From CAIWKO01 sp964469155 (GTDB taxonomy: Bacteria > Bacteroidota > Bacteroidia > Bacteroidales > CAIWKO01), in the NCBI GenBank assembly GCA_964469155.1, contig CAYXXU010000005.1, positions 15,452 to 79,451 on the forward strand: a stretch of DNA of 64,000 nucleotides, given 5' to 3'. Position 1 is the stretch's first letter, and every line of letters starts with the position of its first letter. The position numbers were made by a program, and so were the translations under genes. Under the pieces are notes generated by a model, which saw nothing but the letters and a program-made list of their open reading frames with translations, did not search any database and was not told where the DNA came from. Below are positions 60,540-64,000 of this stretch, piece after piece.

Positions 60540-63478
60540 TCCTGAATGCCCATTCATATTACAGCCTCCGCTACGGAGTGATCGCGGTAGAAGAACTGGT
60601 GAAGTCGGCTTTGGAGCACGGCTACGGGGCCATAGCGCTTACCGATATCAATAATTCGTCGGGTGTGCTGGAATTTGTAAAGGTCTGTATGGAGAACGGT
60701 ATCAAACCCATGGCAGGAATGGAGTTCAGAAACAAAAACGAATGCCTGTTCATAGCCATTGCCCGCAACAACGAAGGCTTCCGCGAGATAAATGAATTGA
60801 TGACCGCCGGCAGCCTCTATCAGGCAAAACTTCCTGCCCGGCCCGATCTCAATCAGAGTTATGTGATCTATCCTTATGGGGCTCAGGATCCGGCGAAACT
60901 CAGAGATAACGAATTCGTAGGCATCAGACCATCGCAGGTTAAAAAACTGATACACGAAAAAAATGATGCGATTGCAAAATTCGTCATACTGCATACCTGC
61001 ACCTATAAAGACTTTGCCGGTTTCGAAACCCATAAAAAACTCAGGGCCGTTGATCACAACATTTTGCTTTCGCAACTCGAATCAGGCCAGATTGCCGGTA
61101 CCGACGAATGTATGCTGCCCGTAAAGCAGCTATACCAGGTATTTGCCGAATACCCCCGCATCATCAAAAACACCGAAAACATTATTGCCGATTGCCATTT
61201 TACTTTTGATTTTACCTCGGTAAAAAATAAAAGGATCTTTACCAACAGTGCCTACGACGATAAACTTCTGCTCGAAAAGATCACCTATGATGGTATGAAA
61301 TATCGTTACGGCCTGCACCACAAAGTTGCCAGGGAGCGTATACGCAATGAGCTTGATATAATCGATAAGCTGGGGTTTTCGTCGTATTTTTTAATTGCTG
61401 CCGACATCATCCGCTATTCAATGCATTGCGGATTTTATCATGTAGGCAGGGGGAGCGGCGCCAACAGTGTGGTGGCTTATTGCCTCCGCATCACCGATGT
61501 TTGCCCCATCGAATTGGATCTGTATTTTGAGAGGTTCCTGAATCCCAAACGCAAATCGCCTCCCGATTTCGACATCGATTATAGTTGGAAAGAGCGCGAT
61601 CAGGTAATAGAGTATATTTTTAAACGATATGGCCACAAGCATACCGCATTGCTGGGAGCCATGTCTACTTTTAAGGATCGTTCCATTATACGCGAAATGG
61701 GGAAGGTGTATGGTTTGCCCAAGGAAGATATCGACCGCCTGATAAAATTTCCCAACTCGCCCCTGAATGAGAACGAGATTTGCCGCGATATCATGGCACA
61801 TTACGGGGCCATAGAAGATTTTCCCAACCTCCGCACCATTCATGCAGGCGGCATTCTGATCTCGGAAGAACCCATCACTTGCTATACGGCATTAGATATG
61901 CCTCCCAAGGGATTTCCCACCACCCAGTTCGATATGTACCTGGCCGAGGATATAGGCTTCGAAAAACTGGATATATTGAGCCAGCGGGGCATAGGGCATA
62001 TTAAAGATGCGGCACAAATTATTTACAAAAACAGGGGTATAAAGGTCGATGTGCACGAAGTTCAGAAATTTAAAACCGACCGAACCGTGCAACAACAACT
62101 CCGGTCGGGCGACACCATAGGGTGCTTCTATATAGAAAGTCCTGCTATGAGGGGTTTGCTGAAAAAGCTGCACTGCGATAATTATATCACCCTGGTGGCT
62201 GCCAGTTCCATCATCCGTCCGGGGGTGGCGCGCAGCGGCATGATGAAGGAATTTGTTCACCGCTATCATCATCCCAACGATTTCAAATATCTGCATCCCA
62301 TTATGGAAGCGCAGTTGAAAGAAACCTACGGCGTGATGGTGTATCAGGAAGACGTATTGAAAGTAGGGCATCATTTCGGCGGCCTCGACCTGGCCGATGC
62401 CGATGTGCTGCGCCGCATGATGAGCGGAAAAACACGCAATAAAAAGCATCTGGAAGAGATTTCCGAAAAATATTATGCCCATTGCCGCGCCATGAACTAT
62501 CCCGATGCTTTGAGCCGTGAAGTGTGGCGGCAAATTGAATCGTTTGCCGGCTACAGTTTCAGCAAGGCCCATTCGGCAAGCTATGCCGTGGAAAGTTTTC
62601 AGAGTTTGTTTCTGAAAACCTATTATCCATTGGAGTTTATGGTGGCCGTGATCAACAATTTCGGTGGATTTTATTCCACCAGGGTTTATGTGAACGAGGC
62701 ACGCAAAGCCGGAGGCACCATTCACCTGCCCTGTGTGAACAAAAGTACGGTGCTGACTACCCTTTACGGAACGGATGTGTACCTGGGGTTTATCCATATC
62801 AAATCGCTCGACAGCCAGGTGGCCGAAACCATTGTGGACGAACGCGACCACCGGGGCGATTATCTCAGCCTCGAGGATTTTATTCAACGCACACACATTG
62901 GCCTCGAAGCCTTAATAATACTGATACGCATCAATGCGCTCCGTTTTACCGGGGCCGATAAGCGACATCTGTTGTGGCAGGCGCATATGCTTTTCGATAA
63001 GGACAGGGGGAAGCAACCCGATATCAATACCCGGCTGTTCACTGTGGCGCTTCCGCCCTGGGAAATTCCGAAACTGGCACACAGCGAGGTGGAAGATGTG
63101 TACGACGAACTGGAATTCCTGGAATTTACGGTTACGCATACGCCTTTCGAACTGCTGAAAACAAAGCAACGCTGCGCATGCAAAGCTTCTGGCATGCTGG
63201 AGCATTTGGGGGAAAAAGTGCGCATGATGGGCAATTATGTTACTTACAAATGGGTGCGTACCGTAAAAGGCGACACCATGGCTTTCGGCACTTTCCTGGA
63301 CGAAGAGGGCAATTTTTTCGATACCGTTCATTTTCCGCCATGCCTTAAAGCCTATCCTTTTGCCGGGGGCGGGGTGTACCTGTTGCTGGGTAAGATAGTG
63401 GAAGATTTTGGTTTCCCCAGTATGGAGGTAGAGAAAATGGCCAAACTGCCTGTACATGCCGATCCGAGGGTGGGGTAA
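60536..63478 (+). CDS. dnaE: Short DnaE-type DNA polymerase III alpha subunit, probably damage-inducible
   Basis: 980 residues, about 200 shorter than replicative DnaE. The N-terminal PHP domain is present but its metal ligands are degraded (LNAHSYYSL for LHxHSxYSL, LTDINNSSG for LTDHxN), so PHP-dependent proofreading is unlikely. The polymerase core is complete: GRGSGANSVVAYCL, PPDFDIDYSWKERD with the catalytic Asp pair, and FAGYSFSKAHSASYA. Helix-hairpin-helix and OB domains follow (MMGNYVTYKWVRT, GTFLDEEGNFFDTVHF). The C-terminal tau-binding region is missing. Length, degenerate PHP and location behind dinB resemble DnaE2/ImuC-type mutagenic polymerases, so this is probably not the replicase. 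Confidence 0.92.
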   Translation: MILNAHSYYSLRYGVIAVEELVKSALEHGYGAIALTDINNSSGVLEFVKVCMENGIKPMAGMEFRNKNECLFIAIARNNEGFREINELMTAGSLYQAKLPARPDLNQSYVIYPYGAQDPAKLRDNEFVGIRPSQVKKLIHEKNDAIAKFVILHTCTYKDFAGFETHKKLRAVDHNILLSQLESGQIAGTDECMLPVKQLYQVFAEYPRIIKNTENIIADCHFTFDFTSVKNKRIFTNSAYDDKLLLEKITYDGMKYRYGLHHKVARERIRNELDIIDKLGFSSYFLIAADIIRYSMHCGFYHVGRGSGANSVVAYCLRITDVCPIELDLYFERFLNPKRKSPPDFDIDYSWKERDQVIEYIFKRYGHKHTALLGAMSTFKDRSIIREMGKVYGLPKEDIDRLIKFPNSPLNENEICRDIMAHYGAIEDFPNLRTIHAGGILISEEPITCYTALDMPPKGFPTTQFDMYLAEDIGFEKLDILSQRGIGHIKDAAQIIYKNRGIKVDVHEVQKFKTDRTVQQQLRSGDTIGCFYIESPAMRGLLKKLHCDNYITLVAASSIIRPGVARSGMMKEFVHRYHHPNDFKYLHPIMEAQLKETYGVMVYQEDVLKVGHHFGGLDLADADVLRRMMSGKTRNKKHLEEISEKYYAHCRAMNYPDALSREVWRQIESFAGYSFSKAHSASYAVESFQSLFLKTYYPLEFMVAVINNFGGFYSTRVYVNEARKAGGTIHLPCVNKSTVLTTLYGTDVYLGFIHIKSLDSQVAETIVDERDHRGDYLSLEDFIQRTHIGLEALIILIRINALRFTGADKRHLLWQAHMLFDKDRGKQPDINTRLFTVALPPWEIPKLAHSEVEDVYDELEFLEFTVTHTPFELLKTKQRCACKASGMLEHLGEKVRMMGNYVTYKWVRTVKGDTMAFGTFLDEEGNFFDTVHFPPCLKAYPFAGGGVYLLLGKIVEDFGFPSMEVEKMAKLPVHADPRVG

Positions 63479-63520
63479 AAAAAGAGATGCCTGCATCCGC
63501 AACGAAAAAAAATAGAAATG

Positions 63521-63674
63521 CCACAAAGACACCAAGATTCACCAAGAATCCCAATCAATGGTCGCATCCGTCACAATGGTCCCATTTTCTCATTGCCGTT
63601 GGCTTCAGCCAACGGACTTAAATGTCATCTTTCGTCTATCTTTCAAGCCCCATCGGGGCGGCATATTGGTAGCC
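63521..63674. repeat. REP-like and phrase repeats after dnaE
   Basis: A phrase repeat CCACAAAGACACCAAGATTC (63521-63540) is followed by the perfect hairpin CCGTTGGCT/AGCCAACGG (63596-63615) and GCCCC-N3-GGGGC (63647-63659) with ATATTGGTAGCC (63663-63674). The last two recur at 27632-27698. Confidence 0.7.
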
Positions 63675-63678
63675 CAGG

Positions 63679-63993
63679 CTATTTTGTCCGACCGGAAATT
63701 TGATAAATTGTAGGATAAAGCCTGTTATATAAATTTGTAAATACATCAGTATAATTGTCACTCCCAACTATAAACCCGTATATTTTTTCCTTCTTTTTTG
63801 CTACAGGATATCTAAAATCAACTGTCATTGCCCGAACTGCCTTATTACAAAATTCTCTTTCTTTATTCGATAAATCAATTTTTGCAAGTGAAGCAAGGTT
63901 AATTAAATCATGATTAGCTATTTCCTTAGATAAAATACCATTTGAAATTAAACTACTTTCGGCTATAAGACCGAAAGATTTATTAATGTCAGC
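63679..63993 (-). pseudogene. Fragmentary reading frame, possibly HEPN-like
   Basis: A minus-strand frame of 104 codons ends with TAG at 63681-63679 (ending YQISGRTK) and contains HDLINLASLAKIDLSNKER and AVRAMTVDFRYPVAKK, whose helical pattern faintly resembles HEPN-domain proteins. In the same frame a TAA lies at 63996-63994 and no ATG or GTG precedes the conserved-looking part, so it is either a 3' fragment after a frameshift or a remnant. The window ends too soon to decide. Identity uncertain. Confidence 0.35.
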
Positions 63994-64000
63994 TTAAGCC

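Overview
The window comes from the chromosome of a member of the Bacteroidota. Evidence: type IX secretion sorting domains on several exported proteins (295-1596, 17077-18219, 39670-41127), GLPGLI and DUF4249 proteins, a MoxR/Bat stress operon, a compact RpoD of 287 residues, and repeated Bacteroidota promoter elements (TAnnTTTG at -7, sometimes TTTG near -33) in front of many genes. No rRNA, tRNA, CRISPR array or complete transposase was seen.

Layout. 1-8.6 kb: an exported-protein pair, then housekeeping genes (rpoD-rpe, pnp, rpsO), a DUF4249 lipoprotein, and panB with an RluA-type pseudouridine synthase. 8.6-18.2 kb: repeat-rich spacers, an unknown 324-residue protein, a divergent PPDK-like protein, a GLPGLI/outer-membrane-receptor pair and a secreted esterase. 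18.4-27.6 kb: the moxR-DUF58-bat operon, in which a 684-bp cassette with terminal inverted repeats and a GxxExxY gene sits between batD and batE. 27.6-35.1 kb: an AT-rich accessory stretch of small, mostly unrecognised genes, all on the minus strand. 35.1-36.3 kb: a non-coding spacer with a degenerate 21-bp tandem array. 36.3-48.6 kb: a large propeller/barrel outer-membrane protein, a C10 protease, an M20 hydrolase, a DMT transporter, the threonine-to-glycine pair (SDR threonine dehydrogenase and Kbl), a DUF4139 protein and an MBL hydrolase. A second, unrelated 21-bp array lies at 43.4-43.6 kb. 48.6-57.0 kb: a signalling locus of two large PAS sensor kinases and two paralogous LuxR-type response regulators. 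57.2-63.5 kb: a damage-tolerance locus. 63.5-64 kb: repeats and a fragmentary reading frame.

The most coherent system is the last locus. A LexA-like XRE-S24 repressor is translationally coupled to a DnaQ-exonuclease/GIY-YIG nuclease fusion. It is divergent from a Y-family polymerase coupled by ATGA overlap to a short DnaE with a degenerate PHP domain. The 76-bp gap between the two operons carries two copies of one operator (TACTAC-N5-GTAGYA) that overlap the two promoters. This looks like an SOS mutagenesis regulon built without ImuA/ImuB. Other items worth attention are the two 21-bp-period arrays, the PPDK homologue with a replaced C-terminal domain, the GxxExxY cassette, three phased operator sites before the second response regulator, and the shared C-terminal domain of the two unknown 324/325-residue proteins. 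All functions are inferred from sequence reading alone, without database searches.
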